Numbered from the stretch's first letter, positions 47,979-57,814 are shown. The stretch is 64,000 nucleotides of DNA from Methylotenera oryzisoli (GCF_004661485.1 NZ_PQVH01000005.1:186001-250000), one strand, 5' to 3'. Translations and numbers: made by a program. The notes: generated by a model not told the origin, from the letters alone.

Positions 47979-49028
47979 TTGAGCGCCAATAATTCAGATA
48001 AAACTTCAATTAGCTACCGCGATGCCGGAGTGGATATTGAAGCGGGTGATGCATTAGTTGAACAAATTAAACCGTTTGCCAAACGTACCATGCGCCCAGA
48101 AGTATTAGGCGGTATTGGTGGTTTTGGCTCATTATTTGCTGTGCCACAGAAATTTAAAGAGCCAATTTTGGTATCTGGTACCGACGGCGTGGGTACTAAA
48201 CTTAAATTAGCGTTTGAGCTGAACAAGCACGATACCGTGGGTATTGATTTAGTCGCAATGAGCGTGAACGACATTTTAGTACAAGGTGCTGAGCCACTAT
48301 TCTTCTTAGACTACTTTGCTTGTGGCAAACTGGAGGTTGGCGTTGCAGCACAAGTGATTAAGGGCATTGCCGAAGGTTGTGAGCAATCTGGCTGTGCATT
48401 GGTGGGCGGTGAAACTGCAGAAATGCCAGGTATGTACCCAGCGGGCGAATACGACTTGGCAGGCTTTGCAGTAGGCTGTGTAGATAAAGCCAACTTGATT
48501 AATGGCACAACCATTGCTGCCGGTGACGTGGTATTAGGCTTGGCTTCCAGCGGCGCACATTCAAATGGATACTCATTGATTCGTAAACTGATTGAAAAAT
48601 CAGGCATTGATTTTGAGTCAGACTTCCACGGTAAAAAATTCAAAGATGTGGTGATGGCGCCTACCCGCATCTATGTGAAATCTCTATTGAAACTGATTGA
48701 AGCGATGCCGGTTAAAGGCATGGCGCACATTACAGGTGGCGGTATTACCGAAAATATCCCACGTGTATTGCCTGAAGGCTTAACGGCAGAAATTCAAGCG
48801 TCAGGCTGGGAATTGCCACCGTTATTCCAATGGCTGCAAGCACAGGGCAATATTGTACCGAGCGAAATGTACAAAACATTTAACTGCGGTATTGGCATGG
48901 CGATTGTGATGGCTAAAGAAAACGCTGCAGCAGCTAAAGCGCTACTTGAGGCTTCAGGTGAGACTGTGTTTGAAATCGGTCATATCCGTGCACAAAATGC
49001 AGGCGAAGCGCCTACTATCGTTGTTTAG
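47979..49028 (+). CDS. purM: phosphoribosylformylglycinamidine cyclo-ligase
   Basis: 349 residues. PurM closes the imidazole ring to form AIR in purine synthesis. [11 protein letters not shown] near residue 10, [21 protein letters not shown] and [13 protein letters not shown] are conserved. The start is TTG at 47979; no ATG lies between it and the conserved region. purN, often the next gene, is absent here. Confidence 0.96.
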   Translation: MSANNSDKTSISYRDAGVDIEAGDALVEQIKPFAKRTMRPEVLGGIGGFGSLFAVPQKFKEPILVSGTDGVGTKLKLAFELNKHDTVGIDLVAMSVNDILVQGAEPLFFLDYFACGKLEVGVAAQVIKGIAEGCEQSGCALVGGETAEMPGMYPAGEYDLAGFAVGCVDKANLINGTTIAAGDVVLGLASSGAHSNGYSLIRKLIEKSGIDFESDFHGKKFKDVVMAPTRIYVKSLLKLIEAMPVKGMAHITGGGITENIPRVLPEGLTAEIQASGWELPPLFQWLQAQGNIVPSEMYKTFNCGIGMAIVMAKENAAAAKALLEASGETVFEIGHIRAQNAGEAPTIVV

Positions 49029-49126
49029 TCTGTTGTTAAATCAGTCAGAAAAAACTGCTTCCGCTGTAACAAAAGTAGCGCTGATGCGTTGAGCATGATG
49101 TGTCTTAAAATTAAGGAATTTTAGTG

Positions 49127-49876
49127 ATGAATCGAATCAAAGCATGGTGTGTAATATTTTTGGTTGGCATGGGTGTTGCGCTCATGCCACAGGCGGCTTT
49201 TTCTAAAGCAAAGCCTAAAGAGGCCGCTGCAAAGTTTACGTTACCAAAAAGTATTAGCGCCACTTACGTGGTGACTAAAAACGGTGACCCATTTGCTAAC
49301 GTATATGAACAGTTTACCGTTACCAAAAACACCTATACGGTTGAAAGCGTGACCAAAGGTATTGGCGTGTATGCTTTGCTGGGCGAGCGTAAATTAACCA
49401 GTACTGGTGAGATTACGGCGCAAGGTCTAAAGCCTAGCCATTTTGAATTGCATCAGGGTAACCAAAAAAAGAAATCATTATTCACCGATTTTGATTGGGC
49501 GAAACAAAGTCTGGTCATGACGATTAAAGGTGAGAAAGAAACAGCTGAACTGAAGCCTGGCACGCAGGATTTAGCGAGCTATCCCTATCAGTTTATGTTT
49601 ATGCGTGCATCGTTAAAAAATACGATTACCGTGCCAGTAACAACAGGTAAAAAGCTGAAGCAGTATGCCTATAAAGTTAGCCCGGAACTCAAAAGCATCG
49701 ATTGTGCTGGTGTACAGTATAAAACCCTGTACCTGACACCATCTGAGCATGATGGGGCTGAAACCAAAGATCTGTGGCTGGCGGCAGAAAAAAATTACGT
49801 GCCAGCGCGTATTCTGGTGATTGATGAAGACGGACACAAACTAGAGCAAACCTTAACTGAGTTGCGTATCCAATAA
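49127..49876 (+). CDS. DUF3108 exported protein
   Basis: 249 residues with a signal peptide ending near F-S-K-A. The DUF3108 domain fills the rest, with Y-V-V-T-K-N-G-D-P-F-A-N-V-Y and the terminal V-I-D-E-D-G-H-K-L-E-Q. It is probably periplasmic and beta-rich. Function is unknown; it commonly sits near purM/purN and rsmB in betaproteobacteria. AAGGA lies upstream; a GTG at 49124 is an alternative start. Confidence 0.87.
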   Translation: MNRIKAWCVIFLVGMGVALMPQAAFSKAKPKEAAAKFTLPKSISATYVVTKNGDPFANVYEQFTVTKNTYTVESVTKGIGVYALLGERKLTSTGEITAQGLKPSHFELHQGNQKKKSLFTDFDWAKQSLVMTIKGEKETAELKPGTQDLASYPYQFMFMRASLKNTITVPVTTGKKLKQYAYKVSPELKSIDCAGVQYKTLYLTPSEHDGAETKDLWLAAEKNYVPARILVIDEDGHKLEQTLTELRIQ

Positions 49877-49934
49877 CGCTGGCATGCTGCCACGCTATTT
49901 AGCAAGTAATTAAAAATATACAAAGAGAATCAAT

Positions 49935-51464
49935 ATGACGCCTAATTTAATTCGGCAAGCTGCAATCGTTTTATCTAATCTACTGACGTTTAGTAGCCCT
50001 GCTGATGCGAAGTTAAGTGAGTTTTTTCGTAATAACCGTGACCTAGGCACCAAAGAGCGTGCGTTTGTGGCAGAGAGTGTATATGGCGTATTGCGTCGTC
50101 TACGTTTCTTAAGCACAGTGACGGCTAACGATGAAAATGACCCGGATGATGCGCGTAAGTTGATTTTGGCTTGGTTGTTGCGGGTACAAGGCATGAGTAT
50201 CCGTGAGCTAGAGCCTATGCTGAGTGAACAGCAAAAAGAATGGGCGCATCTGATTAAAGCAAAAGCTACGGATAATTTACCACTAGCGGTACAGGCTGAT
50301 GTGCGCGACTGGCTGTGGGATAAGCTGGTAGCGCAATACGGCGAGGCTGAGGCCTTAACTATTGCGCGCAGCATGCATGAGCAAGCCACTTTGGATTTAC
50401 GCGTGAATACCATTAAAGGCACGCGCGATGAAGTGATGGCAAAGTTTATTGCCGAAAATACTTCTGGCGAAACCAATGTGACGAAAACGCCTTATTCTCC
50501 GATTGGTATCCGTATGCCTAATCGTATGAATATTGGCCGTCACGTATTGTTTACTGAAGGCAAGATTGAGGTGCAGGATGAAGGTAGCCAGCTATTGGCG
50601 CATTTAGTTGCAGTCAAACGCGGCATGATGGTAGCCGACTTCTGCGCAGGCGCTGGTGGTAAAACCTTGGCGATGGGGGCACTGATGCGCAATACCGGCC
50701 GCTTGTATGCATTTGATGTGTCTGAAAAGCGTTTACATAACTTAGGGCAGCGTTTAAAGCGTTCTGGCCTGAGCAACCTGAATGCACAAGTGATTAGCAG
50801 CGAAACTGACCCTAAACTAAAACGTTTAAACGGGAAGTTTGACCGTGTGCTAGTGGACGCGCCATGTAGCGGTTTGGGCACCTTACGTCGCAATCCTGAC
50901 CTTAAATGGCGCCAAACTCCGCAAGATGTGGCCGAACTCAATGTTAAACAAACCAATATTCTGGCGCGTGCAGCTAAGCTGACCAAAGTAGGAGGGCGTT
51001 TAATTTATGCCACTTGCAGCTTGCTCAGCGATGAAAACGAGCAAATTGCTGAGCAGTTCTTAGCCACCCACCCAGATTTCAAATTGCTGAATGCCGCACA
51101 GATTTTGGCACAGCACCAAATTGAGTTGGATACTGGTGATTACCTGAAATTGCTACCGCACTTACATAATACCGATGGTTTCTTTGCCGCGGTATTTGAG
51201 AAGTTGGATGCGGCAACTGCGCCAGCGCTAAGTAAAACTAATGAGGCAGAAGCTACTACAGAGGCTGCACCTGCTTTAGAGGCCGCTTCAGTTGTTGAAG
51301 AAGCCGCGACAGAAGAAGTGCCGGCTAAAAAAGCTAAAAAGGCAGCTGTCAAAAAAGAGCCTAAGCCTAAAGTAGCTAAAGCGCCAAAAGATGACAGCGT
51401 GGTTGAGCCTAAAGTGAGTAAAGTAAAAGCGAGCACGGCTAAAACAAAAGCAGTTAAAGCCTAA
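49935..51464 (+). CDS. rsmB: RsmB/NOP-family RNA (cytosine-5) methyltransferase
   Basis: 509 residues. An N-terminal helical RNA-binding domain precedes the methyltransferase. The SAM site is F-C-A-G-A-G-G-K-T-L. The catalytic pair is C311 in D-A-P-C-S-G-L-G-T-L-R-R and C361 in Y-A-T-C-S-L. In E. coli RsmB methylates C967 of 16S rRNA; the target here is inferred. From about residue 426 a tail of some 84 residues rich in Ala, Lys, Glu and Pro follows, with repeated K-K-A-K-K-A-like runs, not part of the family core. Confidence 0.9.
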   Translation: MTPNLIRQAAIVLSNLLTFSSPADAKLSEFFRNNRDLGTKERAFVAESVYGVLRRLRFLSTVTANDENDPDDARKLILAWLLRVQGMSIRELEPMLSEQQKEWAHLIKAKATDNLPLAVQADVRDWLWDKLVAQYGEAEALTIARSMHEQATLDLRVNTIKGTRDEVMAKFIAENTSGETNVTKTPYSPIGIRMPNRMNIGRHVLFTEGKIEVQDEGSQLLAHLVAVKRGMMVADFCAGAGGKTLAMGALMRNTGRLYAFDVSEKRLHNLGQRLKRSGLSNLNAQVISSETDPKLKRLNGKFDRVLVDAPCSGLGTLRRNPDLKWRQTPQDVAELNVKQTNILARAAKLTKVGGRLIYATCSLLSDENEQIAEQFLATHPDFKLLNAAQILAQHQIELDTGDYLKLLPHLHNTDGFFAAVFEKLDAATAPALSKTNEAEATTEAAPALEAASVVEEAATEEVPAKKAKKAAVKKEPKPKVAKAPKDDSVVEPKVSKVKASTAKTKAVKA

Positions 51465-51483
51465 AGCCAGATTAAGTCAGATA

Positions 51484-51514
51484 GGGTAAGATTAAAAAAT
51501 CTTACCCTTTTTTT
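51484..51514 (+). terminator. intrinsic terminator after rsmB
   Basis: GGGTAAGATT pairs exactly with AATCTTACCC around AAAA, followed by seven T. Confidence 0.93.
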
Positions 51515-51524
51515 ATGCAGTAAT

Positions 51525-51543
51525 AGCGCCTCGGCGCTTTTTT
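51525..51543 (+). terminator. second terminator-like hairpin before the symporter gene
   Basis: AGCGCC and GGCGCT flank TC (or a five-pair stem with a CTCG loop), and six T follow. It ends 22 bases before the next start codon. Confidence 0.75.
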
Positions 51544-51565
51544 CTTAATGTAAAGGCGTTGCAGG

Positions 51566-52804
51566 ATGAAGTGGCCTAGCCTCAATTTACAAATATTATT
51601 GGCATCCATCATTGGTGTTGCATTAGGGTTCTATTTTCAGGCGTTAGGGACGCAGCATGCACTGGTGCAAGGGGGGGTGTATGGCGCAGGACTAGTAGGC
51701 ACACTATTTATTGACCTGCTTAAAATGATACTTGTACCTTTGGTGTTTTGCTCTATCTCCGTTGGCGTTGCTAATTTGCGCCAGCATCAGCAAATGCACA
51801 AAGTATGGGTCAGTACCATGCTTTATTTTGTCACAACCATGATGATTGCCATCAGCTTAGGTTTGCTCGCAGCTAATTATTTTGGGCCGGGTAGCGGCAT
51901 GCATGTGGCAATGTTTCAAGATGCTATGCATGGCTTTGAGGCTAAGCAACTGCCGCTACCTGAGTACTTTGCACAATTTTTACATGGTTTGTTCGTCAAC
52001 CCGTTTGCCGCCCTCGCTAAAGGTGATGTGTTGGCACTGGTCATGTTTGCGCTGATTTTAGGCGTTGCATTGGTGGTGGGCGGTGAGCGTTTTAATCACC
52101 TGCGCACGCTGTTACAAGAGGTGCTGGACGTAACGATGCTGATTGTGGGCTGGGTGATGTACTTGGCACCGCTGGGGATCATGGCGTTGCTGGTTAAGTT
52201 AGTTGCGGTGCAGGATATTGCGATTCTGCATACTTTGGCTAAATTTGCCGCAGTGGTCGTAGGCATTACTTTGCTGCATGGTGTGGTGGTGCTACCACTA
52301 CTTTTATATTTAGTGACGGGCAAATCACCATTGTGGTTCTTTCGCGGCAGCCGTGAAGCGCTGTTAACAGCGTTTGCTACCAGCTCAAGTACTGCCACCC
52401 TGCCCGTCACCATGCGTTCCACCTTACAGATGCAAGTAAAACCGGAGATCGCGGGTTTTGTCGTACCGCTGGGAGCCACTATCAATATGGATGGTACGGC
52501 GTTGTACGAGGCCATTGCCGCTATCTTTATCGCTAACTTGATGGGCGTAGAGTTGAGCCTAGTACAGCAGATGATCGTGTTTTTTACGGCGATGATTGCT
52601 GCGATGGGCGCACCTGGGATTCCTAGTGCCGGCATGGTGACCATGGTGATGGTGTTGCAGTCGGTGGGTTTGCCTGCTGAGGCGATTGCTATTTTGCTGC
52701 CGATAGACCGCTTGCTAGACACTGTGCGCACTAGCGTAAATGTGCAAGGTGATATTATCGGCAGTTTAATTGTGCAGAAACTGACGATGGACGCACCACA
52801 TTAA
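51566..52804 (+). CDS. dicarboxylate/amino acid:cation symporter (DAACS family)
   Basis: 412 residues, eight membrane helices and two re-entrant loops. The serine-rich S-S-S-T-A-T-L-P-V-T, N-M-D-G-T-A-L-Y-E and G-A-P-G-I-P-S-A-G-M-V motifs form the substrate and sodium sites of the GltP/DctA family. Whether glutamate, aspartate or C4-dicarboxylates are carried cannot be read off. No promoter is visible between the hairpins and the start. Confidence 0.93.
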   Translation: MKWPSLNLQILLASIIGVALGFYFQALGTQHALVQGGVYGAGLVGTLFIDLLKMILVPLVFCSISVGVANLRQHQQMHKVWVSTMLYFVTTMMIAISLGLLAANYFGPGSGMHVAMFQDAMHGFEAKQLPLPEYFAQFLHGLFVNPFAALAKGDVLALVMFALILGVALVVGGERFNHLRTLLQEVLDVTMLIVGWVMYLAPLGIMALLVKLVAVQDIAILHTLAKFAAVVVGITLLHGVVVLPLLLYLVTGKSPLWFFRGSREALLTAFATSSSTATLPVTMRSTLQMQVKPEIAGFVVPLGATINMDGTALYEAIAAIFIANLMGVELSLVQQMIVFFTAMIAAMGAPGIPSAGMVTMVMVLQSVGLPAEAIAILLPIDRLLDTVRTSVNVQGDIIGSLIVQKLTMDAPH

Positions 52805-52887
52805 GCGGTTGGCTTAATCAGTGCATGCAGTACTTAAGTTGATGTTATTAAATGGGTGGTTATGCTGCATGCCTGCACAGTGTATTG

Positions 52888-55800
52888 TTAACGCGGTGGC
52901 TCAGTATGCTGGCGGCGTGCATGTAGTTCACTGATCCAGCCGATTAGCAATGAGTAGGCCGAAGGCACCACCACTAACGTCAATAAGGTAGAAGAAATCA
53001 TGCCGCCTATAATAGCAACGGACAGTGGCTTATTGGTTTCCGAGCCAGCGCCTAAGCCCATTGCTGCCGGCAGCAGCGCTAAAATGATGGTGAGCGAAGT
53101 CATTAATACTGGACGTAGACGTACCGGGCAAGCTTCACTCAACGCTGCATTAATATGTGCTTTGTTAATTATTTCGCCGCTTTCTCTCACTTTATCTAAT
53201 AGTTGATTGGTCAAATCAACAAGCAGAATTGAATTCTTCGCTACTAAACCAATGAGCAGCACTAGGCCAATCATGGAGTACATGTTGAGACTGTCACCGG
53301 AAATCAGCAGCGCAATCAGGCCGCCGATAATGGCCAGTGGTTGAGCTAACATCACCAGTAAAGGTTGCAGGAAAGAGTTGAACTGGCTGGCTAGCACCAT
53401 GTAAAGCAAAATAAACGCGAGCAGGAACACAAACTGTATGTTCTTAAAGGTTTTGCCAAACTCTTCAGCTTGGCCTGTCAGTCTCAGTGTATATTCCGCC
53501 GGCACAATAGTAGCTGCAGTTGCTTTGACTAAATCTACGGCCTCGCCTAATGGCATATTCGGATTAGCATAAAAATTAACGGCGTACTGTAAATCGTAGC
53601 GACCAATCACTGCAGGTCCTAGCTCCTGCTTAAACGTTGCCACCGCATCAAGGCGTACCAGTTCACCGCTTTCACTACGCAGGTAAATTTTGCTTAAATC
53701 CTGTACGTTATTTAAATCACCCTCAGCGGCTTTAATGCGGATGTCATAGCGTTGCCCATCGCCTGCGGCTTCATTGTATTTTGCTACATTAATGCCCCCG
53801 GCATATAGGCTGATGGCCGTGGCAATCTCTTGTGCATTCAAGCCCAGTGTCGCTGCGCGTGCGCGATCAATATCTACATTGAGTTGCGGTAAGTCGAGCT
53901 GTACGTCTACGTCTACTCTACCCATCGCAGCATTGTTGCTAAGCGTTTGTTGCAACAGTTTGGAGATGCGGCCTAGTTCTTGTAGGTTATTGCCAATTAA
54001 GTTGAACTGGAGTTTTTCTGAGCGTTGCCCACGCACCACAGAGGGTGGCGCTGCCATGGCGCGAGCGCCGGGAATCTGATCCAGTTCGGTTTTGAGCTCT
54101 TTAATCAAGCTTTGCTGGCTTTTGGCGCGCAGTTCTTTCGGCTTGAGTCGTACATTCACACGCCCCTCATTTACCTGTCCGCGTGAGCCGGTGCCGATGG
54201 TAGAGAAATAGCTATCTACTTCACCTGGATGGTTTTTTAAAATGCTTTCAACCATCTGTAGCCTAGAGTCAGTGTAGTCTAGGCTAGAGCCCAATGGTGT
54301 TTTCAGGCTGATACTAAAGCTGCTTTCGTCTGACTCCGGCACGAAATCTTTTTCTACATATTTGAGTGTCAGGTAGCCAGATGCCGCCACGAATATGGCG
54401 GTGAAGATCAGTACAAAGCCGCGATGCTTCAAGGTAACGTGTAGTAGTTTTTTGTACTGGGTATCCAAATAATCCAAGCCGCGTCCTGTGAGGCGGTACA
54501 CGGCGTTTTCTTGATGTGTGACGCTTAAGTAGCGCGAGCACAGCATAGGTGTGAGCGTGAGCGATACGAAGAGTGATACCAGTACACCAAAAGTGACGAC
54601 CACGGCGAAAGATTTGAAGAACATGCCGATGACGCCACTCATAAAAATTACCGGTGCAAAAATACAAACCAGAGATAAAGATGAGGCTAGTACGGCAAAA
54701 ACGACTTCATTGCTGCCATGTCTAGTGGCTTGAGAGCGAAACAAGGCTACTTTAGCAGGGTTCTTGAGGTCTGCTGGGCTCAGTGCCTCGCCCACCTCTC
54801 CTGACATATGACGCAAAATGCTTTCCCGCACCACAATTGCATCGTCTACCACCACGCCGATTAGTAATAGCAGTGCCAGCAAAGTCATGCTGTTAAAGGT
54901 GTAGCCGGCAAAATACATGACCGCGATTGCGCCCAGCAGGGATACAGGAATCTCCAGACAAATCATCACAGTAGAACTGAACGAGCGCATGAAGATCAGT
55001 ACAATTAAAGCAGCGAACAAGGTGCCTTCCACCAAGTGCTCCTTCAGTGACGCTACTAATTGATTGATGAAGATCGAGTCATTGGTTGAAATCTCCAGAC
55101 TCAGCCCCGGCGGCAGATTGGGGCGTATATCCTGTTCTAGCCTGCGTTCTACCTCTTTAATAATTTCTACGGTGTTGGCATTGGCGATCTTCACCATGCC
55201 TAAACCCACAGTAGGCTTGCCATTGTAGCGTGCGATTTGACGATTGTCGGTCAGCCCGTCTTCAATGTTTGCTACATCGCTAAGGCGAATTGGCATGCCG
55301 TCTTTGGTGCTAACAATTAATGCAGATAGCGTTTTTATGTCATGAAATTCAAGGTCGAGCTTTAATAGCTGTTCAGCTTGTGCGCTGACCAGAAATCCAC
55401 CCGGCAGTTGAATGTGCTCGCGGTTGAATGCATCCACTAAATCATTGGCACTCAGTTTGTAGGCGGCCATGCGCTCCGGGCTTACATTCACGCGAATCAC
55501 GCGGTCACGGCGTCCGCCGATGGACACCTCACCTACACCGTTAATTGTTTCAAATTTCTTTTTTAGTACATTATTGGCATAAAGGTTGAGTTGTTGGATG
55601 GTGCGGTCACCGCTCAACGCCAGCCAGATGACGGCTGATGCATTAGTGTCAACCTTTTGGATAGAGGGTGGATCCGTGTCTACAGGCAGGCGGCGTAATA
55701 CCTGATTGACTTTAGCCTGCACCTCGTTATATGCGACATCAATATTTTTATCTAAAGCAAACGTAATACTGATGCTGGAAACGCCAGGAGAAGATGACGA

Positions 55801-56043
55801 TTGAATATGCTCAATGCCAGGCGTGGTGTTGATGGCAGATTCAATGATGCTGGTGATACTGGTGTCCACTACATCGGGATTTGCACCGCGCAGGGTGGTA
55901 TTCACCATGATGACCGGGAAATCGATTGCCGGTAGGCGGTCTACCCCGATACGGTTATATGCGATAATGCCAAACAAAACGATGACGCCAGATAGCATCC
56001 AAGCCAGTACATGGCGTTTAATAGAGAGTTCAGGTAGCGTCAT
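52888..56043 (-). CDS. RND multidrug-type efflux pump (HAE1 family)
   Basis: 1051 residues. A proton-driven trimeric inner-membrane exporter with two large periplasmic loops. The fourth membrane segment reads L-I-G-V-V-V-D-D-A-I-V-V, with the double aspartate of hydrophobe/amphiphile exporters. N-terminal R-L-P-A-I-D-F-P-V-I-M-V-N-T and P-V-R-L-R-P-V-L-M-T-S are typical. The adaptor gene precedes it by 19 bases. No outer-membrane channel gene is in this operon. Confidence 0.93.
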   Translation of the reverse strand: MTLPELSIKRHVLAWMLSGVIVLFGIIAYNRIGVDRLPAIDFPVIMVNTTLRGANPDVVDTSITSIIESAINTTPGIEHIQSSSSPGVSSISITFALDKNIDVAYNEVQAKVNQVLRRLPVDTDPPSIQKVDTNASAVIWLALSGDRTIQQLNLYANNVLKKKFETINGVGEVSIGGRRDRVIRVNVSPERMAAYKLSANDLVDAFNREHIQLPGGFLVSAQAEQLLKLDLEFHDIKTLSALIVSTKDGMPIRLSDVANIEDGLTDNRQIARYNGKPTVGLGMVKIANANTVEIIKEVERRLEQDIRPNLPPGLSLEISTNDSIFINQLVASLKEHLVEGTLFAALIVLIFMRSFSSTVMICLEIPVSLLGAIAVMYFAGYTFNSMTLLALLLLIGVVVDDAIVVRESILRHMSGEVGEALSPADLKNPAKVALFRSQATRHGSNEVVFAVLASSLSLVCIFAPVIFMSGVIGMFFKSFAVVVTFGVLVSLFVSLTLTPMLCSRYLSVTHQENAVYRLTGRGLDYLDTQYKKLLHVTLKHRGFVLIFTAIFVAASGYLTLKYVEKDFVPESDESSFSISLKTPLGSSLDYTDSRLQMVESILKNHPGEVDSYFSTIGTGSRGQVNEGRVNVRLKPKELRAKSQQSLIKELKTELDQIPGARAMAAPPSVVRGQRSEKLQFNLIGNNLQELGRISKLLQQTLSNNAAMGRVDVDVQLDLPQLNVDIDRARAATLGLNAQEIATAISLYAGGINVAKYNEAAGDGQRYDIRIKAAEGDLNNVQDLSKIYLRSESGELVRLDAVATFKQELGPAVIGRYDLQYAVNFYANPNMPLGEAVDLVKATAATIVPAEYTLRLTGQAEEFGKTFKNIQFVFLLAFILLYMVLASQFNSFLQPLLVMLAQPLAIIGGLIALLISGDSLNMYSMIGLVLLIGLVAKNSILLVDLTNQLLDKVRESGEIINKAHINAALSEACPVRLRPVLMTSLTIILALLPAAMGLGAGSETNKPLSVAIIGGMISSTLLTLVVVPSAYSLLIGWISELHARRQHTEPPR

Positions 56044-56062
56044 GGGGTATTCGGTTTAAGGT

Positions 56063-57163
56063 TTATGGTGTGGCAGATTTATCGGCAATTTTGATTGGCG
56101 CTTTGTCAGTCAAGAAGCCCGCCCCATCGACCACCACAACATCATTCACTTGTAGGCCATCGGTGATTTCAACGAGTCCGTTTTGGCGTGCACCCGTCGT
56201 GACAACGGTTTGCTGGACTTGTTTGTCTTTCACCACATAGACCACTTGCCCTGCCGGACGTAGCACCACGCATTGCTCGGGCACCATCATGGCACCGGCA
56301 CGCTCCGCTAAAATAACACTGGCGTTCACGCTGGCACCAGCCTGCCAGCCGGCCACATTTTTGACATCGGCAATCACAATAATGCTGCGATTGCTGGCTG
56401 TAATCAATGGTTTTAACTCTCGAATCACAGTTTCAACGCTGTTGTTGCTGGTTGGGGTGGTGAGTCGTAGCTTTAAGCCAGCCTTAAGCTGTGAGCCCAC
56501 GCGTTCAGGGAATGGAATGTAAGCACGTAGTAGTTTATTAGAAATAATCTGCACGATAGGATCGCCAATTTTTACGTACTCGCCAGTGTCTACAATCTTC
56601 TTTTCCACCACGCCGTCAGTAGGCGCAAAAATTCTTGTTTTGCCTGTACTGTTGCGGATGGTGTTGATGCGTGCTTTAGCTGCGACTAACTGTTCTTTTA
56701 ATACTTTTTGATCCGCTAGGCTGGTGTCCACCGCATTTTGCGAGATGAACTTTTTATCAACCAAGGCTTGATTTCTGGCAACGGTTTTAGTCTGGTTAGT
56801 GAGCAGCGCTTCAATTCTTGCTACTTCAGCTTGTGCTTCACGTTCTTGCAGGTTGAATTCGGTAGGGTCTAGCGTTGCAATGAGCTGGCCTTGTTTCACC
56901 GTATCGCCAGGGCTTACATATACTTTAATAATACGCGCGGCGACTTCTGCCGTCAGTGTCGGGTCAACCAAACCTTCTAGTGAGCCGATACCGTCCTCAG
57001 TCATCTCTACCTGCGCATTCTGCACTGTTGTCACAGTCACCAAGGTGGGCTTAGGGCCATTTTTATTCGCCTGCTGTTTATCGGCGTTTTCATCTTTTGC
57101 ACCGCAGGCAAATAGTATGCCGGTGAGTAGCGTCAATACGGTCAAGCTAAAAAATCTTTGCAT
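56063..57163 (-). CDS. RND efflux adaptor lipoprotein
   Basis: 366 residues. The lipobox L-F-A-C20 predicts a lipid anchor. The lipoyl halves (V-S-P-G-D-T-V-K-Q-G-Q-L-I and R-I-F-A-P-T-D-G-V-V) flank a coiled-coil hairpin, and the beta-barrel and membrane-proximal domains follow. It pairs with the pump encoded downstream and lies 14 bases after ampD. Confidence 0.93.
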   Translation of the reverse strand: MQRFFSLTVLTLLTGILFACGAKDENADKQQANKNGPKPTLVTVTTVQNAQVEMTEDGIGSLEGLVDPTLTAEVAARIIKVYVSPGDTVKQGQLIATLDPTEFNLQEREAQAEVARIEALLTNQTKTVARNQALVDKKFISQNAVDTSLADQKVLKEQLVAAKARINTIRNSTGKTRIFAPTDGVVEKKIVDTGEYVKIGDPIVQIISNKLLRAYIPFPERVGSQLKAGLKLRLTTPTSNNSVETVIRELKPLITASNRSIIVIADVKNVAGWQAGASVNASVILAERAGAMMVPEQCVVLRPAGQVVYVVKDKQVQQTVVTTGARQNGLVEITDGLQVNDVVVVDGAGFLTDKAPIKIADKSATP

Positions 57164-57177
57164 AAAATTGGTAGTGG

Positions 57178-57723
57178 TTAATGATGATGGTGAGTTAATT
57201 TTTTCCAGTCAAAATAAGGACCTGGGTCGGTTTTTCTGTCTGGCGCAATGTCGGAATGCCCTACTATAGCTTGAATTTGGTAGCTATTGTTGAGGCAGGC
57301 TACTAATTTATTGAGTGTATGGTACTGCGCCTCTTCAAAAGCCTCAAAGTCAGAACCTTCAAGCTCTATTCCGACTGAAAAATCATTGCAACGTTCACGC
57401 GTTTGCCAATTAGATTTACCTGCATGCCAAGCCCGGTCTAAACAAGACACAAACTGTATCAGTGTGCCATCACGCCTGATTAAAAAATGAGCAGAAACTT
57501 TGTAAGTATGAATCGTTGCGTAATACGGGTGCTCATCAGGGTTAAGTTGGTTGGTGAATAGCTCAATAATCCCATTGCCTCCATATTGGCTGGGTGGCAA
57601 GCTAATGTTATGAATCACGATTAAACTGATTTCGTTTTCAGGGCGGGCATCAAAGTTGGGCGATGCGATTTGCTGTGCCTGCGCCACGAAACCATCACTA
57701 TTTATCACGTAATTTTCTATCAT
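57178..57723 (-). CDS. ampD: 1,6-anhydro-N-acetylmuramyl-L-alanine amidase
   Basis: 181 residues, cytoplasmic (no signal peptide), Amidase_2 fold. It strips peptides from anhydro-muropeptides imported by AmpG. Zinc and catalytic residues are H38 in V-I-H-N-I-S, H156 in G-H-S-D-I-A-P, K164 and D166 (R-K-T-D-P-G). R-A-W-H-A-G and I-E-L-E-G are also conserved. The chain ends in four histidines. It is the first gene of an apparent operon with an efflux adaptor and pump. Confidence 0.96.
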   Translation of the reverse strand: MIENYVINSDGFVAQAQQIASPNFDARPENEISLIVIHNISLPPSQYGGNGIIELFTNQLNPDEHPYYATIHTYKVSAHFLIRRDGTLIQFVSCLDRAWHAGKSNWQTRERCNDFSVGIELEGSDFEAFEEAQYHTLNKLVACLNNSYQIQAIVGHSDIAPDRKTDPGPYFDWKKLTHHHH

Positions 57724-57814
57724 TGCTAATTTTATGCTGAGTTCAGTTTAAAATGCCAACATTAATGATGTGACGCTTGAAATAAAAGGCGCTTGAAATA
57801 AAAAGGAAAGTTAA

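Noticed and set aside
49910-50476. 188-residue minus-strand open frame
   Set aside because: It lies wholly opposite rsmB, has no ribosome site or recognisable domain, and has the serine/leucine-rich make-up of an antisense shadow.
52096-52731. 211-residue minus-strand open frame
   Set aside because: Antisense to the symporter core motifs; no independent evidence.
52823-52872. GCATGCAG/CTGCATGC inverted repeat after the symporter
   Set aside because: The loop is 34 bases and there is no T-run, so it is not a convincing terminator; could be chance.
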